From Planctomycetota bacterium (lineage in GTDB: Bacteria; Planctomycetota; UBA8742; UBA2392), in the NCBI GenBank assembly GCA_020849795.1, contig JADZFR010000022.1, forward strand, positions 172,825 to 236,824: DNA of 64,000 bases, read 5' to 3'. The notes under the pieces were generated by a model. It saw nothing but the letters and a program-made list of their open reading frames with translations, was not told the DNA's origin and ran no database searches. This document shows positions 56,036-64,000 of this stretch, one piece after another. Each line of letters opens with the position of its first letter. Position 1 is the stretch's first letter. A program made the translations under genes and the position numbers.

Positions 56036-58291
56036 TTATCCCACCTTCAGTGTGACAATCGTGATGTCGTCATGCTGGTCATCGGTCTGCGCGTGGCCCT
56101 GGATGGCGTTGACCAGCGTCGTCAGGTACTCCGCCGACGACTTGCTCGCGCACTGGATGGTGATGGCCTGCATGCGTTCTTCGCCGAACTCTTCGTTCGT
56201 CGGACTCATGGCTTCCGTCACGCCGTCAGTAAAGATCACCGCGCGGTCGCCACGCTGAAGCTGGATGACTTCTTCCTTCATATTGCGCTCAAACAGGCGG
56301 CCGTCCTTGTCAAAGCCCAGCGCGATGCCGCCCGGGTTGACCTCGATGCACTGCTTGGTCGCGGCGCGGTACAGCAGCAGCGGGTTGTGGCCCGCCGAAG
56401 CGACGGTCAGGCGCGCCGTCGGGATATCCAGCAGCATGTAGAACGCGGTCACAAACATGCCGCGCTTGATGTCTTTGGCCAGTGTGCGGTTGACCTTGCA
56501 GAAAATGTCGCGCGGTGAAAGGTTGTCGCTGGCTTCATAGCTGACCAGCGCCTTGGCCATCATCATGACCATGCTGCCCGGAATACCTTTGCCCGAGACG
56601 TCGGCGCACACCATGCCCAGATGCGTCTTGTCGACCAGGAAGAAGTCGTAGTAGTCGCCGCCGACCTCTTTGCTTGGCGAGTAGTAGGCGCTTACGTCGT
56701 ACCCCGCGATACGGGGCACATGCTTGGGCAGCAGGTTTTCCTGAATTTCTTTGGCGATGTCCAAATCGTGCTTGCGGCCCTGGTTCTCAAGCCATACCGA
56801 CTGCGCGCTCTTCAAGCCCAGCGCCATGTCGCCAAGCAGCCTTGACACAATGCCGATTTCGTCGCTGCTGCGCGCCAGCGGCCGATGGTCAAAGTTGCCG
56901 CCGCTGATGATCTGGATGTCGTTCATCAGCGTCTCAAGCGGCTTGGTGATGCTGCCGCCGATCACAAACGCGAGCGCAATGCTCAGGCCGATGCCGACAA
57001 ACGAAATGCCAAGAATCGACCAGATCAATGCCTGCTTGCGGCTCTGGATCTGTTCACGGTCTAGATAGATCGAGATGGATTCGCCTTCCCCGACGTCCTT
57101 GGTGAACGCGTAGGCCGCCACGCCGCCGATAAACGCGCCTCTGTCAATCTTGACGTCGTCCTGCACGCGCTGGTCTGTGGACTCTTCTAGTTCCAGCGAC
57201 AGGGTGTCGCCGCGCGGGCTGACAACGTTCAGCTCTTCGCGTTTGAAGTCAGGCAGCGTGTCGTCCTTCATCAGGAAAGTGATGTAGCGTACCTGGCTGG
57301 TTTCACCGGCTGTCAGTTCATCCAGGTCTTTGACGAAGTCCTCATGGAACCCGCGGAAGATCGTCTTGCGCAGGCCCTGCTGGCCCTTGATCATGCGGGT
57401 GTCGGTGTCGGTATCAATGCGCAGGCGCAGTTTCTCGAACGAGTCGGCGCTTGAATCCATGCCCCAGTCGCGGAACAGCTTGGTGAAGTACGACTTGTAG
57501 CGGTTCATCGCCGAGATATTCAGGCGGCGCGGCGCGTTGGGTTCAGCGGCGACCTGGTTTGGCTTCAGCTCGCGCAACTCTGACCAGCCTTCGCCCAGAA
57601 TTTCTACGCGAATGGCGTCGGCCATCTTGGCATCGGCAAACTGGAAGTCGTCGGGGTTATCCAGGATGCTGCCCGCCACCAGCACCCACACACGATCCTC
57701 CTGGAACTGCTTCCAGTTCGCGAACTCGCGGCACGCCGGAATCCGCGCGTGAAAGCTGCCCCGCTTGGCGGCGGCGTCCCACTGCATTTTGCGCCAGTAA
57801 TCGTCGAACTTGGCGCGGTTGGCCGGTTGCCCGAAGTACGCGATCAGACCCTTTTCGTTCAAGCCTGCGCGATAAGGGCGGTGAATCGCCTCGGCCTGCT
57901 GCAGCATGCCCATGCCTGCCTGCTGGATCGTGTCTTCCAGCGCCGACTGCGCGATCATCATGACGATCAAGAAAATCAGCAGCGAAACGCCAACTGCCAG
58001 GCCGCTCATCGCCAGCACGATCTTGGTCTTGATCGGCAGGCCCTGCGTCTTGGGCTTGACCCGGGGCCGCGGCCCCGCTGTGCCGCCAGTCTGGCCGGCG
58101 GCTGGGGCCTGCGCTGCGGGCGGCGGCGCGGCAACTTTCGGCCCGCCGACCGTCGGCAACTGCCCGGATGATTTCACGGCGGGCGTAGCACCCGTGGATT
58201 TGCGTGCCTGCCCCGCCGGCGGCGGCGTCATCATGCGCCGTGTGCCGCCACGAGCGGGCGTGTTGCCTTCGGAATTGGGTCTGCCTTCCAT
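56036..58291 (-). CDS. RsbU-type PP2C phosphatase with periplasmic sensor and HAMP domain
   Basis: A 751-residue membrane protein from ATG 58291. A Pro/Ala-rich cytosolic N-terminus (about 1-85) precedes one membrane helix (AMSGLAVGVSLLIFLIVMMI), a sensor domain of about 300 residues outside the membrane, a second helix (ILGISFVGIGLSIALAFVIG), a HAMP-like segment (SITKPLETLMNDIQIISGGN), and the SpoIIE/PP2C domain: EVGGDYYDFFLV, CADVSGKGIPGS, VIFTDGVTEAMSP, DDITIVTL. The metal-binding Asp residues are present. It would dephosphorylate the STAS protein on an external cue. It starts 18 bp after the pgpA stop. Confidence 0.92.
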   Translation of the reverse strand: MEGRPNSEGNTPARGGTRRMMTPPPAGQARKSTGATPAVKSSGQLPTVGGPKVAAPPPAAQAPAAGQTGGTAGPRPRVKPKTQGLPIKTKIVLAMSGLAVGVSLLIFLIVMMIAQSALEDTIQQAGMGMLQQAEAIHRPYRAGLNEKGLIAYFGQPANRAKFDDYWRKMQWDAAAKRGSFHARIPACREFANWKQFQEDRVWVLVAGSILDNPDDFQFADAKMADAIRVEILGEGWSELRELKPNQVAAEPNAPRRLNISAMNRYKSYFTKLFRDWGMDSSADSFEKLRLRIDTDTDTRMIKGQQGLRKTIFRGFHEDFVKDLDELTAGETSQVRYITFLMKDDTLPDFKREELNVVSPRGDTLSLELEESTDQRVQDDVKIDRGAFIGGVAAYAFTKDVGEGESISIYLDREQIQSRKQALIWSILGISFVGIGLSIALAFVIGGSITKPLETLMNDIQIISGGNFDHRPLARSSDEIGIVSRLLGDMALGLKSAQSVWLENQGRKHDLDIAKEIQENLLPKHVPRIAGYDVSAYYSPSKEVGGDYYDFFLVDKTHLGMVCADVSGKGIPGSMVMMMAKALVSYEASDNLSPRDIFCKVNRTLAKDIKRGMFVTAFYMLLDIPTARLTVASAGHNPLLLYRAATKQCIEVNPGGIALGFDKDGRLFERNMKEEVIQLQRGDRAVIFTDGVTEAMSPTNEEFGEERMQAITIQCASKSSAEYLTTLVNAIQGHAQTDDQHDDITIVTLKVG

Positions 58292-58308
58292 GCGGTAGAC
58301 CTGCTCTC

Positions 58309-58818
58309 TCACATCAGACCGGGCACCGCTACTCGGAACGCCCATACTGTCCAAGCCGCGAACACAGCCGCAGCCAGATCGTCTGTCAGTATCCCCAAGC
58401 TCCCGGGCAGCCGTTCGAAACTCCGGACCGGCCAAGGTTTAGCAATATCGTAGACCCGAAATGTTAGTAACCCTGCGAAAATGTCCAAGAGCGAACCCGC
58501 CGGGATCAGTGCCAGCGTCAAAAACAGGCCCGCGGCTTCGTCCAGCACAAACCAGCCCGGATCTTTGCCCAAGGCAGGGTCTTTCAGGACTTGCCGGCCA
58601 ACCAGAAGGCTGAGGACCGCAAAGGCCACAGCCCCGCCGGCCCACGCCAATGGGGCCGCGCCGGGGATGTAGAACAGCCCGACCGCAAGCCCCGCAGCGA
58701 CGAGGCTGCCGCTTGTCCCCCGCAGGATTGGCGCAAAGCCCGACAGAAACAGGCTACCCAGCAACACCGGCGGGCGAAGCAACTGGCGGGCAGGCGGGTC
58801 GGTCACTTTGAGCATCAT
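58309..58818 (-). CDS. pgpA: Phosphatidylglycerophosphatase A
   Basis: PgpA removes phosphate from phosphatidylglycerophosphate to make phosphatidylglycerol. The 169-residue protein has hydrophobic helices and the motif DPGWFVLDEAAGLFLTLALI, then FRVYDIAKPWPVRSFERLPG and a GILTDDLAA end, all typical of PgpA. It is the first gene of the minus-strand operon that continues with the partner-switching module, so envelope phospholipid supply and stress signalling may be cotranscribed. It is divergent from mlaE by 154 bp. Confidence 0.93.
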   Translation of the reverse strand: MMLKVTDPPARQLLRPPVLLGSLFLSGFAPILRGTSGSLVAAGLAVGLFYIPGAAPLAWAGGAVAFAVLSLLVGRQVLKDPALGKDPGWFVLDEAAGLFLTLALIPAGSLLDIFAGLLTFRVYDIAKPWPVRSFERLPGSLGILTDDLAAAVFAAWTVWAFRVAVPGLM

Positions 58819-58913
58819 CGGATCTCAGGGCGGACGCGCACAGTGTGCCAAGGGAAATCACGAAAACTGCATGCATCTTTCGACGGTGATCTGCCCTGTA
58901 TCCACGGCCGCTC

Positions 58914-58962
58914 GTCAGGTATGGTATGCGCCCTGCGCGCCGGGGGCTTACCACTGCCTGAC
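58914..58962. promoter_or_regulatory. Imperfect stem-loop in the mlaE leader
   Basis: GTCAGG (58914-58919) pairs with CCTGAC (58957-58962), and TGGTA with TACCA plus a GC pair closer to the loop, giving a long imperfect stem ending 10 bases before the mlaE ATG. It could be an mRNA leader control element or a protein-binding dyad. No known motif is recognised. Confidence 0.35.
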
Positions 58963-58972
58963 AAGAAGCTGA

Positions 58973-59794
58973 ATGTCCGTACTCGCTGACGTTGTTGCCG
59001 GAATGGGTTCGTGGGTCAATCGCCAGCTGGCGACCCTTGGGGCCGCCGTGCGCTTTGGCGGGGCCGCCATCGGCTTTGGCGTGCGCGGGTTGTTCAATAA
59101 GCGTATATACCCGCGCCACGACCTGATTGTCCAAATGGACTACACTGGCGCTCGCAGCACCGTGATCATGGTACTGCTGGGCTTCCTGGTTGGCGGGTCA
59201 TTGGTCCTTCAGACTACGCCCAGCCTTGCGCGCTACGGCCCCGCCGAACTTGTTGCCGGCGTCGTCGGCGTCTCAGTCCTGCGCACGCTTGGGCCGTTGC
59301 TGGCTGCCATCATCTTTGCCGGCCGCGTCGGCGCGGGGTACACGGCCGAGCTTGGCACCATGGCCGTCAGCGAGGAAATCCAGGCGCTGGACACGATGGG
59401 CATTCACCCCGTCGGCTACCTGGTGGCGCCGCGCTTCATGGCAGCTGTGCTGATGCTGCCCGCGTGCACGGTGCTGTTCGACCTGTCGGCGCTGATCGGC
59501 GGCTACCTGGTGGGCGTCTACAACTTCGGCATCACGCACGAAGCCTGGATGGACGTGACGGCCCGCTTCGTCAGCATGTCAAACTTCACGTTCGGTATCT
59601 GCAAGAGTGTGGTGTTCGCGATGATCATCACGCTGGTCTGCTGCTTCAAGGGCTTCACGGTCAAGGGCAGCGGCATGGAAGTAGGCCGCGCGACCATGCA
59701 GGCGATCGTGATCTGCCTGATCCTGATCATCTTTTCTGATTTCGTGCTTTCGATGGTCTACAACTTCCTGGTCAAGATGAGGATCGTCGATTGA
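58973..59794 (+). CDS. mlaE: MlaE-type ABC transporter permease
   Basis: MlaE is the inner-membrane permease of the MCE/Mla system that moves phospholipids between membranes. The 273-residue product has a soluble N-terminus and five to six hydrophobic segments, with the signature region AGRVGAGYTAELGTMAVSEEIQALDTMGI and PRFMAAVLMLPACTVL. It starts at ATG 58973 after a hairpin-containing leader and overlaps mlaF by 4 bp (TTGA). The order mlaE-mlaF-mlaD is the conserved core of the transporter. mlaB/mlaC are not present. Confidence 0.94.
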   Translation: MSVLADVVAGMGSWVNRQLATLGAAVRFGGAAIGFGVRGLFNKRIYPRHDLIVQMDYTGARSTVIMVLLGFLVGGSLVLQTTPSLARYGPAELVAGVVGVSVLRTLGPLLAAIIFAGRVGAGYTAELGTMAVSEEIQALDTMGIHPVGYLVAPRFMAAVLMLPACTVLFDLSALIGGYLVGVYNFGITHEAWMDVTARFVSMSNFTFGICKSVVFAMIITLVCCFKGFTVKGSGMEVGRATMQAIVICLILIIFSDFVLSMVYNFLVKMRIVD

Positions 59795-60678
59795 GCGGCA
59801 GCCCGCAAACCAGCCTGCCAGCCACCGGTGTCGAATCAGGCGACGCCGCGATTGTCGTGCGTAACCTGACCAAGACCTACGACGACAACGTGGTGCTGAA
59901 CGACCTCACATTCAACCTTGAGCGCGGCAAGGTGTATGTGGTCATGGGCCCTTCCGGCTGCGGCAAGAGCACGCTGCTGCGCCAGTTGATTGGCGCCGAA
60001 TCTCCCGATGCCGGCCAGGTCACCATCGGCGGCGTCGATATGCACAGCCCCGACCGGAAAGTACGCGACGAGGCGCGGCGCAAGTTCGGTGTGCTGTTCC
60101 AGAGTGCCGCGCTGCTGAACGGCCTGACCGTGGCCGAGAACGTGGCATTGCCGATCCAGCGCCACACCGACCTGCCGCAAAGCACGATCGACCTGATGGT
60201 GCGGCTCAAGCTTGAACTGGTGGGCATGGGTGCCGCATCTGACAAGTACCCCTACGAGATCAGCGGCGGCATGAAGAAGCGCGCCGGCCTGGCCCGCGCC
60301 ATCGCGCTGGACCCGGCGATTGTCTTCTACGACGAGCCCAGCGCCGGCCTTGACCCGGTGATGATCGGCGTGATCGACAAACTGATCATGGACCTGACGA
60401 ACAAACTCGGCATCACCTCCGTGGTCATCACCCACGAGATGCCCAGCATTTTCCGCATCGCCGACGAAGTGCTGATGCTCTACAACGGCCGCTTTGTGTT
60501 TCGCGGCACGCCCGAGCAATTGCGCCGCAGTTCAGACCCGCTGGTGCGGCAGTTCCTCAACGGCGACCCCGAAGGCCCGATCAACGCGCCGCGCCAGCTT
60601 GCCGAGCTTTCCGACAGACTTCTTGGCGGTTCACGCCGCGCCGGCAACGGCGACGGTTTGACGGGGGCGGACGCATGA
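59791..60678 (+). CDS. mlaF: MlaF-type ABC transporter ATPase
   Basis: MlaF powers MlaE. The 295-residue ATPase has Walker A GPSGCGKST, the signature SGGMKKRAGLARAIALDP, Walker B VFYDEPSAGLDPV and an H-loop THEMPS. It starts with TTG 59791 overlapping mlaE's stop. A C-terminal extension (about 250-295) with RRAGNGDGLTGADA continues beyond the core. The overlap with mlaD at its end (ATGA) shows a tight operon. Confidence 0.96.
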   Translation: MSGSPQTSLPATGVESGDAAIVVRNLTKTYDDNVVLNDLTFNLERGKVYVVMGPSGCGKSTLLRQLIGAESPDAGQVTIGGVDMHSPDRKVRDEARRKFGVLFQSAALLNGLTVAENVALPIQRHTDLPQSTIDLMVRLKLELVGMGAASDKYPYEISGGMKKRAGLARAIALDPAIVFYDEPSAGLDPVMIGVIDKLIMDLTNKLGITSVVITHEMPSIFRIADEVLMLYNGRFVFRGTPEQLRRSSDPLVRQFLNGDPEGPINAPRQLAELSDRLLGGSRRAGNGDGLTGADA

Positions 60679-61691
60679 GCGGCGACCGCAAACTCAACCT
60701 GATCAGCGGCGGCATCGTGCTGGGATTGGTCGTGGCAGTGGTCGCGTGGTTCGGCGGCGGCTGGCTGCTCAAACCTGCGCCCGAGCCCGGCAGACGCTTT
60801 GTTGCGATGTTCGACGAAGCAGGCGGGATCAAAGCCGGCGACGCCGTGCGAATTGAGGGGCGCCGCGCGGGCATTGTGACCGACGTGCAACTCGTGCACG
60901 ACGATGGCCGCATGCGCGTGCGCGTTGAGTTCGAGATTCGGCCCGGCACCAGCTCAAAATGGCTCAACACGGCGCAGATCCCCGCAGACGCGCGTATTGA
61001 GGTCGCTGAGGCGGGCATGTTCGGTCGGCCGCAACTGAACATCCGCGAGGGTCAAAGCAAGACGAACTTCATTGAAGAAGGCGGCGAGTGGACCAACACC
61101 CGCGGCGCGTCTACCGAAGACCCCGTGGTCCAGTTTCGCGAAAATGTCGAGTCGTTCGACAAGATGCTCGACCAGTTGGACGAGTTTCTGGCCCCGGGCG
61201 GCGACATGGACGGCATCAAGTCTGCCGTGGCCGACCTGCGCGTCAGGGTGGAAGACGCCAGCAACCGCACTACCCAGGCCATGGCCAACGCGCCCGAGGC
61301 CGACCGCCAGCTTGTCTTGCTGAAAGAAGACCTCGAAGCGCTGGGCCGCCGGCTTGCAGAAGCGGATGCCGGCATCGCCGAGAACCTGAAGGCGCTGAGC
61401 CAGGGCGGCAAGAGCGCCGAGGATGCTGCGGCCAAAATGGACGAGCAACTGGCCGAGGTGCTGGCGTCGACCGACCGGCTGCGCACCGCTGTCGCAGACA
61501 GCGGCGAGTTGCTCACGGCCAAGCAAGCCGAAGGCCTGGGCACCGAGCTGCGGCGGTTTGCAGCGCGGCTGCGCATGTCGATGGAAATCGCCAAGGCCGA
61601 TCCATCCCAGGCGGGGGACCTGCCCAACTGGCGGCTTTCACGCAGATACTTCAATGGTCAAACGCCGCTTCCGGGCGGCGACCCAGAATAG
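60675..61691 (+). CDS. MCE-domain protein MlaD (first copy)
   Basis: A 338-residue MCE protein with one N-terminal membrane helix (SGGIVLGLVVAVVAWFGGGW) and an MCE domain (RRFVAMFDEAGGIKAGDAVR, then GRRAGIVTDVQL), followed by a helical C-terminal part (about 160-310) rich in Ala/Asp/Glu and heptad-like. In E. coli MlaD, six MCE domains form a ring; the helical extension may make a tunnel as in PqiB/YebT-type proteins or an oligomerisation stalk. It overlaps mlaF and is followed 21 bp later by a second MCE gene. Confidence 0.9.
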   Translation: MSGDRKLNLISGGIVLGLVVAVVAWFGGGWLLKPAPEPGRRFVAMFDEAGGIKAGDAVRIEGRRAGIVTDVQLVHDDGRMRVRVEFEIRPGTSSKWLNTAQIPADARIEVAEAGMFGRPQLNIREGQSKTNFIEEGGEWTNTRGASTEDPVVQFRENVESFDKMLDQLDEFLAPGGDMDGIKSAVADLRVRVEDASNRTTQAMANAPEADRQLVLLKEDLEALGRRLAEADAGIAENLKALSQGGKSAEDAAAKMDEQLAEVLASTDRLRTAVADSGELLTAKQAEGLGTELRRFAARLRMSMEIAKADPSQAGDLPNWRLSRRYFNGQTPLPGGDPE

Positions 61692-61712
61692 TCACAGGGC
61701 AAGGAGACAGCC

Positions 61713-62798
61713 ATGGCACGCAAAGGAAGTCGATCAGACCTTATCACCGGCGCGTTTGCGCTGCTGGTGATCGTGAGCACGATCGCTGTGGTGGCGTTCC
61801 TGCAGGACATCAGCCCCAGCGTAAAGGGCGTGCCCTATACGGTGACCTTTGAAGACGTCGGCGGCCTGGGCAGCAACGCGCCGATCATCGTTGCCGGTCA
61901 GCGCGTCGGCAAAGTTACTTCGATCGCCACGCTGCCCGTGGTGTCGGCTGACGGCGGACGCAAGGTCGAAGTCGAGGTCGGGTTCGTGATCTCGGAGGAA
62001 TTCGGCGAGACGGTCAGCATACCGGTCGACAGCGTCGCTCACGTACAGATGGGCAGCATCTTCGGTTTCGGCGGCAACCAGATTGTGCTGAAGTTGGGTT
62101 CTGCACGCGAAACGGTTGCAGCCGGCCAGCGCCTGCCCATGAAAGGGCAACCGCCCGTCAACCTGAACGAGGTGATGGACGATGCGGCGGCCACTGTAAA
62201 GAAGCTCCAGAGCGGCATCGACAAGCTGGCCACCGTGCTTGACGACGAACAGTTCAGCAAGAACATCCAGGACTCGCTGACCTACCTGAAGTCAGCCCTC
62301 GAGACGCTGGACCAGGGCCTGAAAACCATGCAGCCTGCATTCGAGAAGATCGACCCGACGATGACCAGCATCCAGACCATCGCCAAAGATCTTGAAGCGC
62401 TGATCAAGGCGAACAACAAGGCCATCACCGACACACTGGCGAGCTTCCAAAGCGCGTCGGCCAATCTGGACAAGATGCTGGCAGACGAAGGCGCGGTGCC
62501 GCAGCTGGTGGCAAACCTGAACGAGATCGCGTCGAACCTTGACCTGCTGGTGGATAACCTGAACGATGTGATCCTGGATAACCAGTTGAATGTACAGATC
62601 AGCATGGAAAACGTGCGCGAGACAACCGAAAGCCTGCGGGTGTTCGCCCGCCGCATTGAACGCGACCCAAGCCTGTTGATCTGGGGCAGCAGCGCCGAGG
62701 TTGAAGACCCCAAGACCGCACCCAAGCGCGTGACTCCGGATGTAGACGAAATGTCGATTCGCAATTCAGGCCGCCGGCCGCGCAAGGAAAGCGATTAA
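61713..62798 (+). CDS. MCE-domain protein MlaD (second copy)
   Basis: A 361-residue protein with an N-terminal helix (ITGAFALLVIVSTIAVVAFL) and an MCE domain (GVPYTVTFEDVGGLGSNAP, then IIVAGQRVGKVTSIATL). A long helical region follows (LDDEQFSKNIQDSLTYLKSA, DKMLADEGAVPQLVANLNEI, LDLLVDNLNDVILDNQLNVQ). The start ATG has AAGGAG. It differs from the first copy in the MCE loops and linker, so the two may form a mixed ring or two rings. It is followed one base later by a TPR lipoprotein. Confidence 0.9.
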   Translation: MARKGSRSDLITGAFALLVIVSTIAVVAFLQDISPSVKGVPYTVTFEDVGGLGSNAPIIVAGQRVGKVTSIATLPVVSADGGRKVEVEVGFVISEEFGETVSIPVDSVAHVQMGSIFGFGGNQIVLKLGSARETVAAGQRLPMKGQPPVNLNEVMDDAAATVKKLQSGIDKLATVLDDEQFSKNIQDSLTYLKSALETLDQGLKTMQPAFEKIDPTMTSIQTIAKDLEALIKANNKAITDTLASFQSASANLDKMLADEGAVPQLVANLNEIASNLDLLVDNLNDVILDNQLNVQISMENVRETTESLRVFARRIERDPSLLIWGSSAEVEDPKTAPKRVTPDVDEMSIRNSGRRPRKESD

Positions 62799-62799
62799 C

Positions 62800-63723
62800 A
62801 TGACGGCGCTGCACCCACGGAAATTCTCTCGGTGCCTGACGCTTTTTGCGTTGCTGCTGTGCGTGGCGACGCTGGCGTCGTGCGCGCGCCAGCGCCTGAC
62901 AGCCTTTGAGCAGGGCGCCGAGTTCATGGACTACGGCGACTACCCTCGGGCCATCGAGAAGTTCAAGGATATTGAACGCCGCGAGGGCGGCTCGCTGGCG
63001 CTGTGCTACAACATCGGCGTCTGCTACCAGGACATGAAAGACTGGGAGCAAGCGGTGCTATGGTACGAGAAAGCGCTGGAGTACGACCCCCGCGACGGCG
63101 ACACACTTGTCAACTTGGGGCTTGTCTACCTTGAACAGGGCCGCGATGTAGCAGCACTGGCCCGCCTGAAGCAGGCCGCCGACGTTGAGAAAGACCGCGC
63201 CTATCCGCTGGTTGCCATGGCGCTTTATCACCAGCGCCGCGGCGAAAAAGACAAAGCGATGGAGCTGTACAAGCAGGCTGCCAAGCGCGAAGAGAAATCA
63301 GGCTACCTGTGGTTTCACTGGGCCACGCTGTACGAAACCATTGAGCAGAACCAGGGCCAGGCCGCAGAGGCCTATGAGCGCTCGATTGAATACGACAGCA
63401 CAAATCCCGCCGCCTTCGAGGGCGCCGCACGGGCCTACTACCGCCTGAACAACTGGCGCAAAGCCGCGCAGCATTACGACTTCGCCATTCACTTGCAGCC
63501 CGACAAGCCCAAACTGTACGTCGCCGCGGCCGACGCGCTGATCAAGCTCGCGCGGTATGAGCGCGCGGTGCAGTACCTGTGGAATGCTCGCGGCCTGAAG
63601 GGCGCCGACGAAAAGGACATCGCACGCCGGTTACTTGAGATTTATCCCAAGCTGACCGAGCAGGAACGTGCCCGGCTTGACCCGGCAAGCAAGGAAAGCT
63701 CAGGCGGCGGCAACAACGAGTAG
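62800..63723 (+). CDS. TPR-repeat lipoprotein at the end of the Mla-like operon
   Basis: A 307-residue lipoprotein (signal LTLFALLLCVATLASC, lipobox LASC, Cys27) with at least five TPR repeats (ALCYNIGVCYQDMKDWEQAV, TLVNLGLVYLEQGRDVAALA, PLVAMALYHQRRGEKDKAME, AFEGAARAYYRLNNWRKAAQ). It ends in a disordered Ser/Gly/Asn tail. It starts at ATG 62800, one base after the second MCE gene, and may dock periplasmic partners of the transporter. A strong terminator follows. Confidence 0.87.
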   Translation: MTALHPRKFSRCLTLFALLLCVATLASCARQRLTAFEQGAEFMDYGDYPRAIEKFKDIERREGGSLALCYNIGVCYQDMKDWEQAVLWYEKALEYDPRDGDTLVNLGLVYLEQGRDVAALARLKQAADVEKDRAYPLVAMALYHQRRGEKDKAMELYKQAAKREEKSGYLWFHWATLYETIEQNQGQAAEAYERSIEYDSTNPAAFEGAARAYYRLNNWRKAAQHYDFAIHLQPDKPKLYVAAADALIKLARYERAVQYLWNARGLKGADEKDIARRLLEIYPKLTEQERARLDPASKESSGGGNNE

Positions 63724-63747
63724 GCCAGCCGCGCAAATGATTACTCT

Positions 63748-63788
63748 AACCGCCGCAGGCTTATGGGTTTGCGGCGGTTTGCGTTTTT
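63748..63788 (+). terminator. Rho-independent terminator after the Mla-like operon
   Basis: AACCGCCGCA (63748-63757) and TGCGGCGGTT (63770-63779) form a perfect 10-bp stem with a 12-nt loop, followed by TGCGTTTTT. It closes the mlaE-F-D-D-TPR unit. Confidence 0.9.
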
Positions 63789-63806
63789 CGGCTCCGGCCC
63801 CCAACC

Positions 63807-63831
63807 CACCCCCGCACCTTTTTCGGGGGTG
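63807..63831. repeat. Second hairpin downstream of the terminator
   Basis: CACCCCCG (63807-63814), loop CACCTTTTT, CGGGGGTG (63824-63831) is a perfect 8-bp stem with no T run after it. It lies 18 bp past the first terminator and may be a backup transcription stop or chance. Confidence 0.4.
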
Positions 63832-63880
63832 CCGTGGAGGTCGTGCGCTTTCTAAATCAACCGACACCAGAGTACAGGAG

Positions 63881-63900
63881 CCCGGCGCGTACGCGCCGGG
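63881..63900. repeat. Perfect 20-bp palindrome
   Basis: CCCGGCGCGTACGCGCCGGG reads identically on both strands, with no spacer. It lies in the non-coding tail (63724-64000), where I see no gene. It could form a cruciform or serve as a protein-binding site, or be one copy of an intergenic palindrome family. Confidence 0.6.
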
Positions 63901-63969
63901 TAGCTTGGCGAGTTAACAACCCGCAACCGGGCCAATCGACAGTGCCCCGCGCTGAGGACGGCTTTCAGC

Positions 63970-63996
63970 CACAGATTCACACAGATAAACACAGAT
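63970..63996. repeat. Three CACAGAT units at exact 10-bp spacing
   Basis: CACAGAT occurs at 63970, 63980 and 63990, each followed by three other bases, so the period is exactly 10. The array runs to the window edge and may continue. Similar CACAGAT-rich intergenic repeats are known to me from several uncultured bacterial genomes, but I cannot check that here. Confidence 0.6.
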
Positions 63997-64000
63997 GAGC

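Overview
The window is gene-dense, high-GC bacterial chromosome with about fifty protein genes, short gaps and operons broken by strand switches. There are no rRNA or tRNA genes, CRISPR arrays, insertion sequences or phage modules that I can see. The envelope genes (LptE-like lipoprotein, OstA/LptA-like giant protein, MlaE-MlaF-MlaD transport, OmpA-family lipoprotein, many lipoproteins) indicate a diderm. A fused, enlarged SecDF, a bacillithiol-type glycosyltransferase (BshA), c-di-AMP cyclase, a partner-switching module and many unrecognised secreted proteins fit an uncultured Planctomycetota-like bacterium. The phylum is an inference from gene content, not a measured placement.

Layout. 1-12.5 kb (minus strand): a partial unknown protein, tyrA (chorismate mutase-prephenate dehydrogenase), then, read in transcription order, a lipoprotein, nusA, infB, yajC, a small exported protein and secDF, so core transcription/translation factors sit directly upstream of Sec accessory subunits. 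12.6-14.3 kb: a methyltransferase divergent from a TetR regulator, with a palindrome between them. 14.4-20.3 kb: purF, two secreted proteins (one with a CAP-like domain), a YdcF-like protein and a MarR regulator. 20.4-24.5 kb: a visibly more A/T-rich patch with a DoxX-like protein and two large orphan extracytoplasmic proteins. 24.6-28.2 kb: lipoprotein, glmS and a small Tyr-rich protein. 28.3-38.4 kb (plus): CNNM/CBS transporter, recO, two lipoproteins (one LptE-like), ftsH, a DUF1801 protein, a DUF433/DUF5615 toxin-antitoxin-like pair, then folP, cdaA and a YbbR protein. 38.4-50.7 kb: the 1095-residue OstA-like protein, cmk, a PEGA lipoprotein, an M16 protease, OmpA-like lipoprotein, S9 peptidase and, on minus, bshA. 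50.7-51.3 kb: a 548-bp gap full of inverted repeats. 51.3-58.8 kb: rimO, a degenerate nucleotidyltransferase, hisS with an unusual C-terminal extension, and a pgpA-rsbU-rsbW-STAS operon. 59-63.7 kb: mlaE-mlaF-mlaD-mlaD and a TPR lipoprotein, closed by a terminator and a short repeat-rich tail.

The most interesting points are the structured intergenic region at 50.8-51.2 kb (possible RNA gene or bshA leader), the HisRS extension that looks like a decayed GIY-YIG fold, the EF-hand loop in SecDF, the c-di-AMP/OstA-like envelope operon, the A/T-rich orphan pair at 21-24.5 kb, and the palindrome plus 10-bp-phased CACAGAT repeats at the right end.
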